A stretch of 64,000 bases of DNA from Muscardinus avellanarius (taxonomy: Eukaryota > Chordata > Mammalia > Rodentia > Gliridae). The notes beneath the pieces were generated by a model, which made no database searches, was not told the origin of the DNA, and saw nothing but the letters and a program-made list of their open reading frames with translations. The stretch's first letter is position 1. Each line of letters opens with the position of its first letter. The translations under genes and the position numbers were made by a program. This document shows, one piece after another, positions 22,198 to 34,199 of the stretch. The DNA lies in assembly GCA_963383645.1 (NCBI GenBank), contig OY726560.1, positions 88,198,093-88,262,092 on the forward strand, in the 5' to 3' direction.

Positions 22198-23544
22198 AAC
22201 ATTTTTTGGTTTATTTCCTTTTGATATTCTTTCATGTCATGATTATATACTCTGCTAACAGGCCTTCTGTCACTGTTACTGCAGTTAATGCTGCTACCAA
22301 AGGCACCACCCCCACTTCCTGAAACCAACAGTATATTGCCACTAGTCTTTACATATAAACCTGCTAGTTTGACATTTAAAAAAACCACCATTTTACAGAT
22401 GATAAAACATAATTCATGAAAGCAAGCAAGTTTTATAGATGATAGGGCTAGGGTCAGGACCCAGGAATATGTAACTTCAAAGCCTATTTTTTTTTTTACA
22501 TTTTATTACACACACCCTTACCTAAAAACAATTCTGCATCCTCCTTTTTAACTTAAAGATATAATTTACCCCTGCCAACAATACTCTTTACACACATAAA
22601 TTTAATTGCCAGTGAACAGCCCATTCTAAGAGTATTCTTTGCATTAATGAAATTTCAATGGTTTTCACTTTAATGAACATCTTTTTATTATTTAAAACAA
22701 AGTGGTAATGCAACATAAACTAGCAAGGAAGGCTAGGAGGGTTAGATTGAGGTCCAGAGAAGCCACCAGGAACTGGTGGGAGGGCTGAGGTTTTAGTAAA
22801 GAGTCACTACTGTGGGCCACTTCCCTGGGAGCCACTTGCTGAGTCAGTGTGGGTAAGGGCCAGTGTGTGTTCAACCGTATTCTAAATGAAGACTTTGACT
22901 AAGAACCAAATGTCTTTCCCCCTCATGTGCGAAGGCCTTGGGTCTGTGTTGTCCACTTCCCAGCCTCCCTGATGGTGTTCTAATTGTGCTTCTCCTGACA
23001 ACACATTTCTTAATGTCTCTTCTACTTCTTCATCTTTAGGAAGTGGCTTGGAACTTCTTATCCCAGTGAATAAAACTATCACTCTTTTAGATCTTGTAAA
23101 ACTTTCCACTGAATCACAGAATTTGCAGATTTTTCCTACTGTTCTCTGTTGTTTGACCTCAGATCTAAACCATGTTACATTTCAAATGCCTTGTTAAACA
23201 GTTTCATCCGCCTGGTTACCTCAAATTAAGATCCTTGGAGAAATACATATTCTGTAAAGAATCATGAGATAGAGATAAAGAGCTGTCACATTTCTACAAG
23301 TTGTTTCAACCAGATAATTAGGAATCCAGTTCTTACCACTCGTATCTGAGCAGTGTCAGGAGCACTTGACTTCTGATTGGCATTGTAGTAGAAATTGGGT
23401 GTTCAGTATAGAAAAACTAAACCATCTCTCCCTGGTGGAGCATCATATCTAGTGGGAGGGGCACATATGAAATAAATAAACCATTTTTTGGTTTGTCTCT
23501 GCTTTCCCCCCTGTAATTGTGTCTATAGCAAAGAACATGCTACC
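22198..23544. other. Intron, mostly unrecognised
   Basis: Unique-looking. At 22385-22475, CCATTTTACAGATGATAAAA and the following CATGAAAGCAAGCAAG resemble a short antisense MIR core (weak). 22690-23100 contains small open frames without domains. Confidence 0.5.
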
Positions 23545-23742
23545 CCCTTTTTTTGGTACTAGGGATTGAACTCAGGAACATTCTGTCTGAACTATACCCC
23601 CAGCCCATTTGTTTGGAAACAGGGTCCCACTAGGTTGCTGAAAGCCTTGCTCAATTGCTGTGGCTGGTCTCAAAGCTGCCATCCTTCTGTCTCAGCCTCC
23701 CAAGTACTGGGATGAGAGGTGTGCACCACTACACCCGGTTCT
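23545..23742 (-). mobile_element. B1-dID SINE, antisense
   Basis: TACTAGGGATTGAACTCAGG to CACCACTACACCCGG. It lies about 400 bp upstream of the PRKG1 exon. Confidence 0.9.
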
Positions 23743-24801
<1,059 letters not shown>

Positions 24802-25004
24802 TGGGCATGGTGGTGCACACCTATGACTGTAGTATTTGGGAGGCCAAGACAGGAGAATCTCAGGTTCAAGGACATCCTCAGCAAATTAGGGAGCCCCTCA
24901 GCAACTTAGTGCGACTCTGTTTCAAAATAAAAATAAAATAGGGCCAGTGAGCATAGCTCAGAGGTAGAATGCCACTGGGTACCACCCCCAGTAATATAAA
25001 GAAA
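24802..25004 (+). mobile_element. B1-dID SINE, sense
   Basis: GCTGGGCATGGTGGTGCACA to CCACCCCCAGTAATATAAAG. Both halves are present, with a weak tail. Confidence 0.9.
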
Positions 25005-26171
25005 AATTAATACCTCATTCCATAAATTTCACACAAACTGAGATAGAAGCTTAGAAGCTCCTTTGGAATAAAAAACCAAACAAACAGAGGCATGGAATAT
25101 GTAAATATGTTTTATGCACAGTCCAATTTTACAATGCTAATTTCTAACTTGGAATTTATAGCGATTTTTTTTCCTTTGTGGGAAGAAAGAAGTTTGCAAC
25201 AATAACCTCATCAGTTGAGAAGAAATTGAGTTCAGAAATATCTGAGATAGAAAACAGTTGGCATACAAAGCCACAGTTGCTTTACAGTGTGATGAATGTT
25301 TTACCCAAGGTGTTCATGTCAAGTGACTCAGGATGCATGTCAGCCTGCAGCTGTTGAGTTTAATGGTCATGGAGAGCAAAGGTGGCTCTTGATCTGTTCA
25401 CCCAATGTCTGTGTATCGCTTACCCCATTTGTAAAAACAAAAACCAATCAAACAAAAAAACTCAAGTTCTTTCTCTCATTGATTCTCAATGAATGATGAT
25501 TCTGTCCCTTAGAGGTCATTTAATAACATCTTGGGACAATTTTGGTTGACATAGAGTGGCTGGTATTGAGGAAGCCATAGCAATACTGGTTTCTAGTGTG
25601 TAGAGACCAGGGCTGCTGCTCAACAGAGTAGCTGGCCCCAAATGTTAAGTACCAACAGTGTTAAGCCCTGATATTTGCCTTCTTTATAGGAGTGTTATGC
25701 AGTTAAAACGGAATAATTTGTATGAATGTTTAATGTAAAGTATCATACATTACAAAATAATAGTATTATTTCTATTAAGTATTTGATAGTACATAAGAAA
25801 CACTGCATTTTATCATTTTTTGTTACACTTTGCAGTCTTTTTGGATATATATTAGGCACTCAGTTTTCAGTAGTAATTTCAGTAATTTTTTTCCTTTATA
25901 GTTTTTTACTTTTTGTTTCAATATCACAAGGTTATTCTCTAGGCCAAAGATAAAATTCAGCATAGTAGGTTTTTTTTTTGTAAAACCAAAGCACAATAAG
26001 CAAAATACAAATAATGGATATTTGGCAGAGAGTTTCAAGGAAAAGGATGAAATTATAAGGCAAGGGTATATGTTGGGAGTGAGCAGGAAGAAAGAAAAAT
26101 GGGGGAACTATATAGAAGCTAAATATAGAATATAAGGTAGAAGCAGTATGTTAGGAACCACTAACAATTAG
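25005..26171. other. Intron, no recognised feature
   Basis: Unique AT-rich sequence of about 1.1 kb. Nothing supportable. Confidence 0.5.
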
Positions 26172-26185
26172 AAATCACACTTAAA

Positions 26186-26377
26186 AGCCGGGCGTGGTGG
26201 CACACGCTTGTAATACCCGCGTTTGGAAGGCAGAGACAGGAGGATCGCGCAGGTTCGAAGTCAGCCGCGCGCGCTGGTTTAGGAGACCCTGTTTCCAAAT
26301 GAAAATATAAAAAATAGGTCTGGGAGTGTAGCCCAGAGGTAGAAGGGCTTCCAGGAACCCCAGTACCAAAAAAAAAA
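26186..26377 (+). mobile_element. B1-dID SINE, derived subfamily, sense
   Basis: GCCGGGCGTGGTGGCACACG, B box GGTTCGAAGTC in the B1 half, GGTCTGGGAGTGTAGCCC, and the derived end GGCTTCCAGGAACCCCAGTA with an A13 tail. Flanked by AAATCACACTTAAA at 26172-26185 and 26378-26391. Confidence 0.95.
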
Positions 26378-26389
26378 AAATCACACTTA

Positions 26390-26598
26390 AAGCCTGCCAT
26401 GGAGGCACAAGCCTGTAATCCCAGTACTTGGGAGGCTGAGACAGGAAAGTTATAAATTTGAGGTCAGCCTAAACAATTTAGCAAGAATCCCAGAAATTTA
26501 AGGAGACACTATTTCAGAAGAAAATTAAATAGGGCAGGGGATGTAGCTCATAGGTAGAATGCCCCTGGGTTTAATCTCTAGTACCATTAAAAAAAAAT
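26390..26598 (+). mobile_element. B1-dID SINE, sense, adjacent to the previous copy
   Basis: AGCCTGCCATGGAGGCACAA to AGTACCATTAAAAAAAAATC. Its 3' flank ATCACAGTTGAAAG is a diverged version of the ATCACACTTAAAAG target flanking the upstream copy, so both elements used the same site. Confidence 0.9.
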
Positions 26599-26897
26599 CA
26601 CAGTTGAAAGCATTTCTGAGATATATCAATGGTATCATATGATTTAATTTTTTAGATATTTTATTTTCAGGCATCTATTTAATAACATAGCTATGGTATA
26701 CAAAAGGGATACTTATACTTCAGTTGTATTCCATTTGAAAAACTAAAATTCAAAAACCTGTGAATTAAGTTTTCCTTTATCTGGAATATTTCTTACTGAA
26801 ACAGATTTCTAAACAGCCTTGTAATTATTTGTATATTTATCAATCTCATCCCACTAATTGCAAGTTTTATAGCTGTAGTAGGTTAGAAATAATGTTT
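26599..26897. other. Intron, no recognised feature
   Basis: Unique AT-rich stretch. Confidence 0.4.
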
Positions 26898-27108
26898 AGC
26901 TGGGTGTGGTGGCACATGCTTGTAATCCCAGCATTTGGGAGGCTGAGACCAGAAGATCACGGTTTGCGGACAGCCTCAGCTACTTAGTGAGGCCCTCAAC
27001 AACTTAGTGAGACCCTGTTTCAAAATAAAGAATAAAAAATAGGGCAGGCGGTGTAGCTCGAAGGTCGAATTTCCCTGGGTTCCATGGGTTCCATACTCAG
27101 TACCGCAA
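26898..27108 (+). mobile_element. B1-dID SINE, sense
   Basis: AGCTGGGTGTGGTGGCACAT to CTCAGTACCGCAAAAAAAAG. A small duplication (GGGTTCCATGGGTTCCAT) is seen in the ID half. Confidence 0.92.
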
Positions 27109-27151
27109 AAAAAAGAAAGAAAGAAAGAAAGAAAGGAAGGAAGAAAGAAAG
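27109..27151. repeat. (GAAA)n microsatellite
   Basis: GAAA units with some GGAA, growing from the A-tail of the preceding SINE. Confidence 0.9.
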
Positions 27152-27186
27152 AATGTTTGTTGAATGCTTAGAACAATATCCAACAT

Positions 27187-27391
27187 TTTTTTTTCTTTTT
27201 TTTTGTGGTACTGGGAATGGAACCCAGGGCCAAGTACACTCCCCAGTCCTATTTTTTATTCTTCATTTGAGATAGGATCTCTCTGAGTTGCAGAGGGCCT
27301 CACTAAGTAGCTCAGGCTGTCCGCAAACTATGATCCCTTGTCTCAGCCACCCAAATGCTGGGATTATAAGTGTGTCCAACCATGCCCGGCT
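27187..27391 (-). mobile_element. B1-dID SINE, antisense
   Basis: T-tract, GTACTGGGAATGGAACCC to AACCATGCCCGGC. Near-repeat ATATCCAACATTT/ATGCCCAACATTT flanks it (27177 and 27394). Confidence 0.9.
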
Positions 27392-27424
27392 CAATGCCCA
27401 ACATTTGGAGCATGCTTTTCAGAA

Positions 27425-27610
27425 AGAAGTTCTATGTATAAAAGTTAATCCTTGAAAAAAAATCCTTTGAGGTAAGGGCTAATATTTATTATCCCTTTTC
27501 TAGATGAGGAGACTAAGACTCAGTGGGTTAAGTAATCTGCCTCTGTCTTCCAACTAGTTTGTAGTAGAGTCAGAATTTCTATCTCAATCTTTTAGATTTA
27601 GAGATCAAAC
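27425..27610 (-). mobile_element. MIR SINE, antisense
   Basis: TATTATCCCTTTTCTAGATG, AGGAGACTAAGACTCAG, TTAAGTAATCTGCC and AGAGTCAGAATTTC follow the reversed MIR core order. Confidence 0.6.
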
Positions 27611-27628
27611 TCTTGACTAGGGGGTACA

Positions 27629-28048
27629 GATTAGTTAGGGTTCTCCTAAGAAACAGAACAAATAGCGTATGTGTATGCATATACAAAGAGAGAGAGATCT
27701 GACTGACTCATGTGATTATGGAGGCTGGCTAGTCCAACATCTTCAAGGTAAGGCTGGCAGGTCAGAGAACCATGGAAGAGCTGGTGCTACAGTGCTTCTC
27801 AAGACCGCTGGCCATAGGGTTCCTTTTTTCTATGAGAAAGCCCAGTCTCTTTTCTGTTTATGACTTCAAATGAGTGGATGGATCCTATCCACACTAATCA
27901 GTTTAACTCAGAGTCTACTGATGTAAATGTTAATCTCATCTAAAATATACTTTTGCAGAAACATTTAGAATAATGCTTGACTAAATATCTGGTATACTGG
28001 GCTATCCAGGTTAAAGTCCAGCCCTTGTCAATTTGGCACCCATTAACA
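27629..28048 (-). mobile_element. ERVL-type (MLT2-like) LTR remnant, antisense
   Basis: TTAGTTAGGGTTCTCCTAAG, AAACAGAACAAATAG, a GAGAGAGA stretch, ATTATGGAGGCTGGC, GTTAATCTCATCTAAAATA, CAGAAACATTTAGAATAATG and AAATATCTGGTATACTGG match, in order, the reverse of an MLT2-class ERVL LTR. Heavily mutated. There is no viral coding sequence nearby. Confidence 0.6.
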
Positions 28049-28479
28049 TCTTATTAATCCATACTTAATCTTCTATTAAAGACAGTAACAGGTTCATGGT
28101 GTCACCTAATATCATATAACTATAGTAGAATTGAAACTTTAGTAATCTTTTCCCCAGAAAAAGATGTAAAGTCCTTCTATGATGTTTGCTCATCTCATTG
28201 GTATCCTGGAACTTAAATACTATGATGTAAAGTTAATGTTATCTACATACTATGATAAAGTTGATATATCTTATGATAAAAAGAGAAAAGAGTGAAGAGA
28301 ACAAAAAATTATGTTTACACATACATACATACTCATAGCAAAATAAGAAAGACTTAGACTATATTGTTTCTTTAAGTAAAGGTAAATTGACTAATTATCC
28401 CCCATTCCTTTAAGATAATTTTAATATGTTTTATTTATCTTCTTTTTACTGCTAGATTGACTAAGTAGCACATAATCCT
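28049..28479. other. Intron, no recognised feature
   Basis: Unique AT-rich stretch with a short imperfect duplication (ACTATGATGTAAAGTTAATG/ACTATGATAAAGTTGAT) near 28220-28270. Confidence 0.45.
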
Positions 28480-28481
28480 AT

Positions 28482-28524
<43 letters not shown>
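28480..28524. repeat. (TTTA)n microsatellite
   Basis: About 11 perfect TTTA units, the reversed and expanded A-tail of the following SINE. Confidence 0.95.
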
Positions 28525-28721
28525 CTGGTGCTGGGAATTGAACCAAGGGGCAGTTTACCTTCAAGCTACACTCCAGCTCTATTTTTTATTTTTTATTTTT
28601 TATTTTGAAACAAGGTTTCATTAAGTTGCGGAAGGCTTAAGTAGCTGAGGTTGGCCATGAAACCCTCCTGTCTCAGCCTCCCAAGTACTGGGATTCAAGC
28701 CTGCACCACCACGCCTGGCTT
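28525..28721 (-). mobile_element. B1-dID SINE, antisense
   Basis: GGTGCTGGGAATTGAACC to CACCACCACGCCTGGC. Both halves present. Confidence 0.9.
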
Positions 28722-28769
28722 TAATTACCCATTTAGAACCCTGTTTAATTATCTTTTTAAAGACAGGGC

Positions 28770-28973
28770 TCTAAAGAGAGGGAAATTATCTAATGTACAT
28801 GATGTACATTAACAAATGAGTCAATCATTTAGCCAAACATGAGGAGGAGGGAGGGAAAGGGAATGAAGTGGGAATTGGGTAGGGGCTAATTGGGTGATGT
28901 GTGCATATATGCCTCCACCATCTTGTACCTCAGTGAGATGTATGACTACAATGCACCAATTAAAATTAAAAAA
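28770..28973 (+). mobile_element. L1 3' UTR end, sense (5'-truncated)
   Basis: GAGGGAAATTATCTAATGTA to ATGCACCAATTAAAATTAAA, the same segment as 19850-20060. Confidence 0.88.
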
Positions 28974-29618
28974 GAATTCACCCTTCTAAAATAAAAAAAA
29001 GAGTTCATCAGTATTCAGAGTTACACATTTTGTCATGCTACTGTTGATTGCCTTCATTCAAACTCAAGGAATGACCATAATCTTATGAAGTGATGCCAGT
29101 CTTTCCTCCAACAGCAATTCTAACCAGCTCCCTCTTATGTCAAAAAAAATTTAAAACAACTGTCATTTAAATTTTTTAAGTTTTAATTGAGGAAATGTTT
29201 CATTGTATTAGTTTTTATTAACACGTTCAATCGTCTCAAAGTTTAGATTAATGTTCTTGATATAAAGTTCTTTCTCATCTGTGAATATTAATATTTGTAA
29301 AGCGCATACTATACTGACAATGAATTAATATGCTATGAAAGATCTTTCACAAACTTACTATCAAGACATTTATCAAAACACTCAAAAAGTTTACAAAGGA
29401 AATCAGTCTAATTTTTCTGTCTCTCTTTAGTAGAATGAAGTGCTCTTCGTCAAACACTGTGTAACATGTACTTTATTTTTTAAAACCTGGCAGCATTCCA
29501 AGTGTTACTGTTTACCTAAATGCCAAGTTTCTCATTATTTTAACAAAAGAGAATAGTCATATGGTAAAACTTCACTAATTAGATGATGAAAATAATCTGT
29601 GAGTAATGTGAACATATT
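28974..29618. other. Intron, no recognised feature
   Basis: Unique AT-rich sequence. Confidence 0.45.
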
Positions 29619-29628
29619 ATATATTTTC

Positions 29629-29818
29629 TTTTTTTTGTGTGTGGTACTGGGGATGGAACCCAGGGGCTTTCTACCTCTGGGTTACACTCCCAGACCTATT
29701 TTATATTTTATTTGGAAACAGCGTCTCTTAAGCCAGCTGAGGCTGGCTTCGAACCTGTGCGATCCTCCTGTCTCAGCCTCCCAAGCGCGGGGATTACAAG
29801 CGTGCGCTACCACGACGG
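29629..29818 (-). mobile_element. B1-dID SINE, antisense, with short target duplication
   Basis: GGTACTGGGGATGGAACCC, GGGTTACACTCCCAGACC, AAGCCAGCTGAGGCTGG, ending CTACCACGACG. It is intermediate between the common and the derived subfamily: it keeps GGATGGAACCC but has the derived linker. ATATATTTTC is at 29619-29628 and 29819-29828. Confidence 0.9.
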
Positions 29819-29916
29819 ATATATTTTCGTGTTACTTTCAGACACAACTGCTGGCTAGTAGAAGTTTCACTTTCAAGTTTAATCAGAATCATTTAGAATG
29901 CACTTCTTAAGGTAGT

Positions 29917-30288
29917 CGTTGTCGCGTCCCTAAGGCTCCGACCTGCAGAGCCCAGGGAAAGAACACACAAACGCCAGTCTGCTGCTGATGCTTCCTCTTT
30001 AATGCTTCCCCCTCAATGCGCACAGCAGGCAGATATATATCAGTCTCATAACCCCTCCCTCATCACTCCACCAACCCCAAGCTTCCCACAGCTAGGGCAT
30101 GCACATTTCTAACCCTCTCATAGGCGGGCTGGTGGTAGCACGAGGCGCGCATCACTGATCATCCGTAGGGTGCCTGATAGGGCTCACTGCGCAGGCTCAG
30201 GGCACCGCCAGCCTCATGACTTGGCAACATGCCTAGGCGCAATCTTGAGCCACCGCCCCATCCCGGTCTAGCCGAGTGGGCCCCGACA
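29917..30288 (-). mobile_element. Solo LTR of an endogenous retrovirus (IAP/ERVK-like), antisense
   Basis: A 372-bp GC-rich block unlike its neighbours. On minus it starts TGTCGGGGCCCACTCGGC and ends GGGACGCGACAACG. The end is one A-to-G change from a canonical CA. A TATA-like GATATATATC is followed by a poly(A) signal, ATTAAA in GAAGCATTAAAGAGG, as in an LTR with U3, R and U5. GTAGT repeats directly at 29912-29916 and 30289-30293. There is no gag, pol or env text on either side, so it is a solo LTR left by recombination. The family is inferred from end sequence and layout, not from a search. Confidence 0.75.
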
Positions 30289-30293
30289 GTAGT

Positions 30294-31638
30294 ATAAGTA
30301 AAAAACAGTTGCTTAAGACTCTTTCAACATTTTAATTATGATTTCAAAAATATAACTAATACAAATTTGAATAGACTTTAATTTCTTAAATAAATAGACA
30401 TTGGCTTTATTTATGATGTTACATCAGTTTATACCCTTACACTCTTGTCCTTGTCTACAATAAAGATAAATTTCAATTTACTTCTATTTGAAAATAAAAC
30501 ATTCTAATTTAATGATTTGGAATTTGCTATGTTTTATTATTTGGGAATCTAATTTGATATTCTAGTATTGACAGTGTCTGATTTATATCTGTTAAAGCGG
30601 TTAATATGCTTAGAGGTAATGGTTTTGCACAATTTCATGATCTTTCATTGTAGAAGCAGATACATTACTTTTTAAAATAATAATATTTTGGGGATACTGG
30701 ATATTTTAAGTAAAACATTTTAATGACATCATTAACTTTTTTCATGAAGTGTTTGTTAGTGATAACTTATGTTAAGGATTTTCCCACCAGGTCCTATTTA
30801 GTCACTTTCTAGGTATTAAGTTTTGATCATAATAATGACCTAGAGATGTAAGCATTCTACTGTGGACATGTTAATAGATGCAGAAATCAATGCCTAGAGA
30901 AGTCACATAACTTGGCTTAGATCATACCATCAGTATGTTGACATGTAAATTTTAACCATGGTGTTCCCATGTGTAGTTCTAACTTTCAGAGTACAGCAAG
31001 CACTGGGCATATGGGCATGCCCAATGATTAGGCTTAATTTTTGGTTCACTACTGTGTATTATTTTGGATTACACTCTGAAGTACATTGGAGGCCCTATTT
31101 TTCTGTCTACATCAATATGATTGATTTTTTCTCAGGTTTTTAAACATTTTTATTTTTAAAAGGAAATTTTTTTCAACTTATCACATAAATGACTCTTTCA
31201 ATGGGCTTTTGTATATACTCTCTACATGATAAGTGACTATTCACCCCAGTTCTCAAGGACTAACCTATTTCGGTTATGGAGATGGAGATTTTTGATTTTA
31301 TCTTGTGATGACTGGTCATTTGCTTCCTTTTCCAGGGAGTTCACTGATACAAGTTCTGCCCGGTTTTCCATGTTGACATTATTTATTGTTCAGTGTGGAC
31401 TTGAATCAAACTACCTAGTAAACTTAAACAAATTCACATTGCAAATTCTATTTTTCCTCAAACATTTTTATTCTGTTTAAGTAATTAAATGATGTAGTGA
31501 ATGTGACATTCAAAGAGGGATTTTATAAAATTGAACACTGTGAGTCTTTCTCTGTCAGCTGGCATTCAGAACACTTCCTGAGATTATGAGGCATTGAATG
31601 CATTTTACTTTATTCTCCAAAATCAGGTATTGTCTTTT
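30294..31638. other. Intron, mostly unrecognised
   Basis: Unique AT-rich sequence. The exception is a probable MIR listed separately. Short open frames have no domains. Confidence 0.5.
30828..30985 (-). mobile_element. MIR SINE, antisense, eroded
   Basis: GATGCAGAAATCAATGCC, TAGAGAAGTCACATAACTTG and the following ATCATACCATCAG correspond to the reversed MIR core (gaaactgaggc, agaggttaagtaacttg, cacacag). Confidence 0.5.
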
Positions 31639-31653
31639 GGCCTAAGGATTTTT

Positions 31654-32451
31654 TCAGTATGAAATTTTAAATCATATCAATATTAGTTCCTTTTTTTCTT
31701 CCACTTTTTTATTTTTATGTGGATCATATTGAAAATGGCACACATTAAGACTGTGCTTGGTACTGTCTCCTACCCCTCAGTTCCATTTCACCCCCTCCCA
31801 ACAATGAGTGTCCAGGTTGACCATGCTACATTCATACTTTTACACATATTAGAATGTAGCTCCTCCATTAATTAACCTCAGCCTTCTTCATCTCCTACTC
31901 TTCCATTTCAGCTTTGATGAGGTTTCTCCTCCATTATCTGGAGTCCCTCTGGTATTCCTAATACTCCCTAGTTTGGGCATATTAGAGAAAACATATGTTC
32001 TTTCTCTTTCTGTTCTTGGCTGACATCACTTAACATAATGTTCTCCAGGTCTTTCCATCTTCTTGTGAATGACATGATTGTGTTCTTTATTGATGAGTAG
32101 AATTCCATTGTGTGTATTTCCCATAATTTTGCAAACTATTCATCTGGAGATCTAGGTTGGGTCCATATTTTGGCTATTACAAATTGTGCTGCTATGAACA
32201 TGGGTATGCATCTGTTACTGTAGTTCTCTGGTTTCAGGCCCTTTGGGAAGATATCCAGTAGTGGTAGAGCTGGATCATATGGTGGATCCATTTCCATTTT
32301 TCTAAGGAATTTCCACACAGATCTCCATAGTGGCTGAACTATTTTGCACTCCCACCAACAGTGCAAAAGAGTTTCTCTTTCCCCACATCCTTGCCAGCAT
32401 TTGTTGTTGTTTAAGTTCATTATGCTTGCCACTCTGATTGGAGTTAGATGG
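31654..32451 (-). mobile_element. 5'-truncated L1, antisense, with target duplication
   Basis: Reversed ORF2 text to ATGCTTGCCACTCTGATTGG at 32438. The perfect 15-bp repeat GGCCTAAGGATTTTT is at 31639-31653 and 32452-32466. On the element strand the site reads TATTT/AAAAATCC, an ideal L1 endonuclease site. About 40 bp (31654-31693) lie between the tail-like T-rich stretch (31694-31727) and the left repeat. See the finding on 3' transduction. Confidence 0.9.
32136..32432 (-). pseudogene. L1 ORF2 C-terminal remnant, antisense
   Basis: A 98-codon frame with [34 protein letters not shown] and MFIAAQFVIAKIW: the zinc-knuckle-like C-terminus of L1 ORF2. No catalytic domains. Confidence 0.92.
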
Positions 32452-32620
32452 GGCCTAAGGATTTTTAAATATTAACCCAAAAGCTCTCTTTGGAAGATAG
32501 TTGCAATATGAATGTACTTAAGGTTATTTTTTTGCGACTACTTTATAGGACCAAGCTTTTAACATTTGTGTTAAAGAATAAGCTTACATAATGCTTATAT
32601 CAAAAGAAGCTATCTATTTA

Positions 32621-33178
32621 AATTTTTATTGGTGCATTGTATTCATACATCTTAATGGAATACAAGATGGTAGAGGCATATATTCATACATCACTTATTT
32701 AGCCCTTCCCCAGTTCCCACCCAATTCCTTCCCCCTTCTCTCCTTCTCATGTTTGGCTTAGTGATTGGCTTGATAGGTTTGTTAATGCACATCATGTGCG
32801 TTAGGAAATTCTCTCTCCCTCCTCCCTTCCCCCCTCAGTCAGGCCTCCTTATTCTCTCATCTATGGTTTCTCCTCCTTTGTCAGAGTTCCTCATATGACT
32901 CCTTTTCTCTGTAGCTTCCACATATTAGGGAGAGCATCTGATTTTTTACTTTTTGTGACTGACTAATCTCACTTAGCATAATGTTCTCCATTTCCATCTA
33001 TTTCCCCGTAAATGATGCAATTTTATTCTTTATGGCTGAGTAAGATTCCATTGTGTACATATCCCATAGTTTTATAATCCATTCATCTATTGACGGACAT
33101 CTTGGCTTGTTCCATAGTTTAGCCATTGTGAATTGTGTGGCTATGAACATAGATATACCGCATTGGTTAGGTATTTTG
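32621..33178 (-). mobile_element. 5'-truncated L1, antisense
   Basis: TTTTTATTGGTGCATTGTAT through the reversed 3' UTR to reversed ORF2 (minus frame 33213-32998 encodes MFIATQFTMAKLWNKPR and DEWIIKLWDMYTMESYSAIK). A diverged flank AAGCTATCTATTTA/AAGCCATCTGTTTA (about 32606 and 33180) may be an aged target duplication. Confidence 0.9.
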
Positions 33179-33254
33179 GAAGCCATCTGTTTATAAAAGG
33201 TTGTGATAAACAAGGAGAATCATGCAGTACCAAGAGTGAATTTTAAAATACATT

Positions 33255-33402
33255 TCAAGCTGGGTGTGGTGGCGCACGCTTGTAATCCCCGCACTTGGGA
33301 GGTGGAGACAGGAGGATCGCGCAGGTTCGAAGCCAGCCACGCTGGCTTAAGAGACCCTGTTTCCAATGAAAAAAGTATAAAAATAGGTCTGGGAGTGTAT
33401 CC
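33255..33402 (+). mobile_element. B1-dID SINE truncated in the ID half, sense
   Basis: AAGCTGGGTGTGGTGGCGCA, B box GGTTCGAAGCC, GGCTTAAGAGACCCTG, GGTCTGGGAGTGTATCCCAT, then homology stops. The 3' end and the A-tail are missing. Confidence 0.88.
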
Positions 33403-33484
33403 CATATTTCAATTATAGAGACAAGGGAACTGAGATATCTGGATAGCACATAGCTCCTTTGGGGGTATCAAGCTTCAAAGGGCT

Positions 33485-33662
33485 TTTAATGAACCATATT
33501 TGTAATCTCAGTGCTTGGGAGAATGAGATAGGAGGATCACAGGTCAGCCTCATCATCCTAGCAAGATTTTTAGCAACTTAGTGGGATTCTGTTTCTAAAT
33601 AAAATGTTAAGAGGGTTGGAGGGGGGTTATCTTGGAGGTAGAATGCCCCTGGGTTCCGTAAA

Positions 33663-33664
<2 letters not shown>
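33485..33664 (+). mobile_element. B1-dID SINE, sense, 5' end eroded
   Basis: TTTGTAATCTCAGTGCTTGG to CCCCTGGGTTCCGTAAAATA. The first B1 bases are not recognisable. Confidence 0.85.

Positions 33665-33712
<48 letters not shown>
33665..33712. repeat. (CA)n microsatellite
   Basis: About 24 perfect CA units at the 3' tail of the preceding SINE. Confidence 0.97.
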
Positions 33713-33714
<2 letters not shown>

Positions 33715-34199
33715 CATGTACTTGAGCAAGTTGAGAAAGCATAACGACCATATTTCATGTAGATTGGAAGGTTTAGGAAAAAGGATAACTATTTTGAAAT
33801 GTTGAAAAGGGGATTATTTTGCATGAATCTAGATCACAAAAAAATGCAGGTTGCTTAGAAGTCTACATTGGGTCAGTTAGAGAATCAATAGTCTACTAAT
33901 TAAAATGTTCTAAGTGTGAAATGAGCAGTTTTATGTGATATCAGGAGCTGGTCTTAGGAGGCATTGCAGCAATGACTACACAGACCTGTTGCAAAAATTT
34001 CATATGGGTAGAATAGGGATTCTCTGTGGTTGATGCATACCACATCTCTTCCTTCCCCAAATGCCAATATTTTGAGTCTCTGGGTCTCTGAACTAATATT
34101 CTACAAGTTAGTTTATAAGAACCCAGCCCTCAAAAGGTTCTCTCTTGACAGTCATCCCATATAAGCAACATGTGTGTCTAGTTTAGAACTTTCTTAACT
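33713..34199. other. Intron, no recognised feature
   Basis: Unique-looking. Confidence 0.4.
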
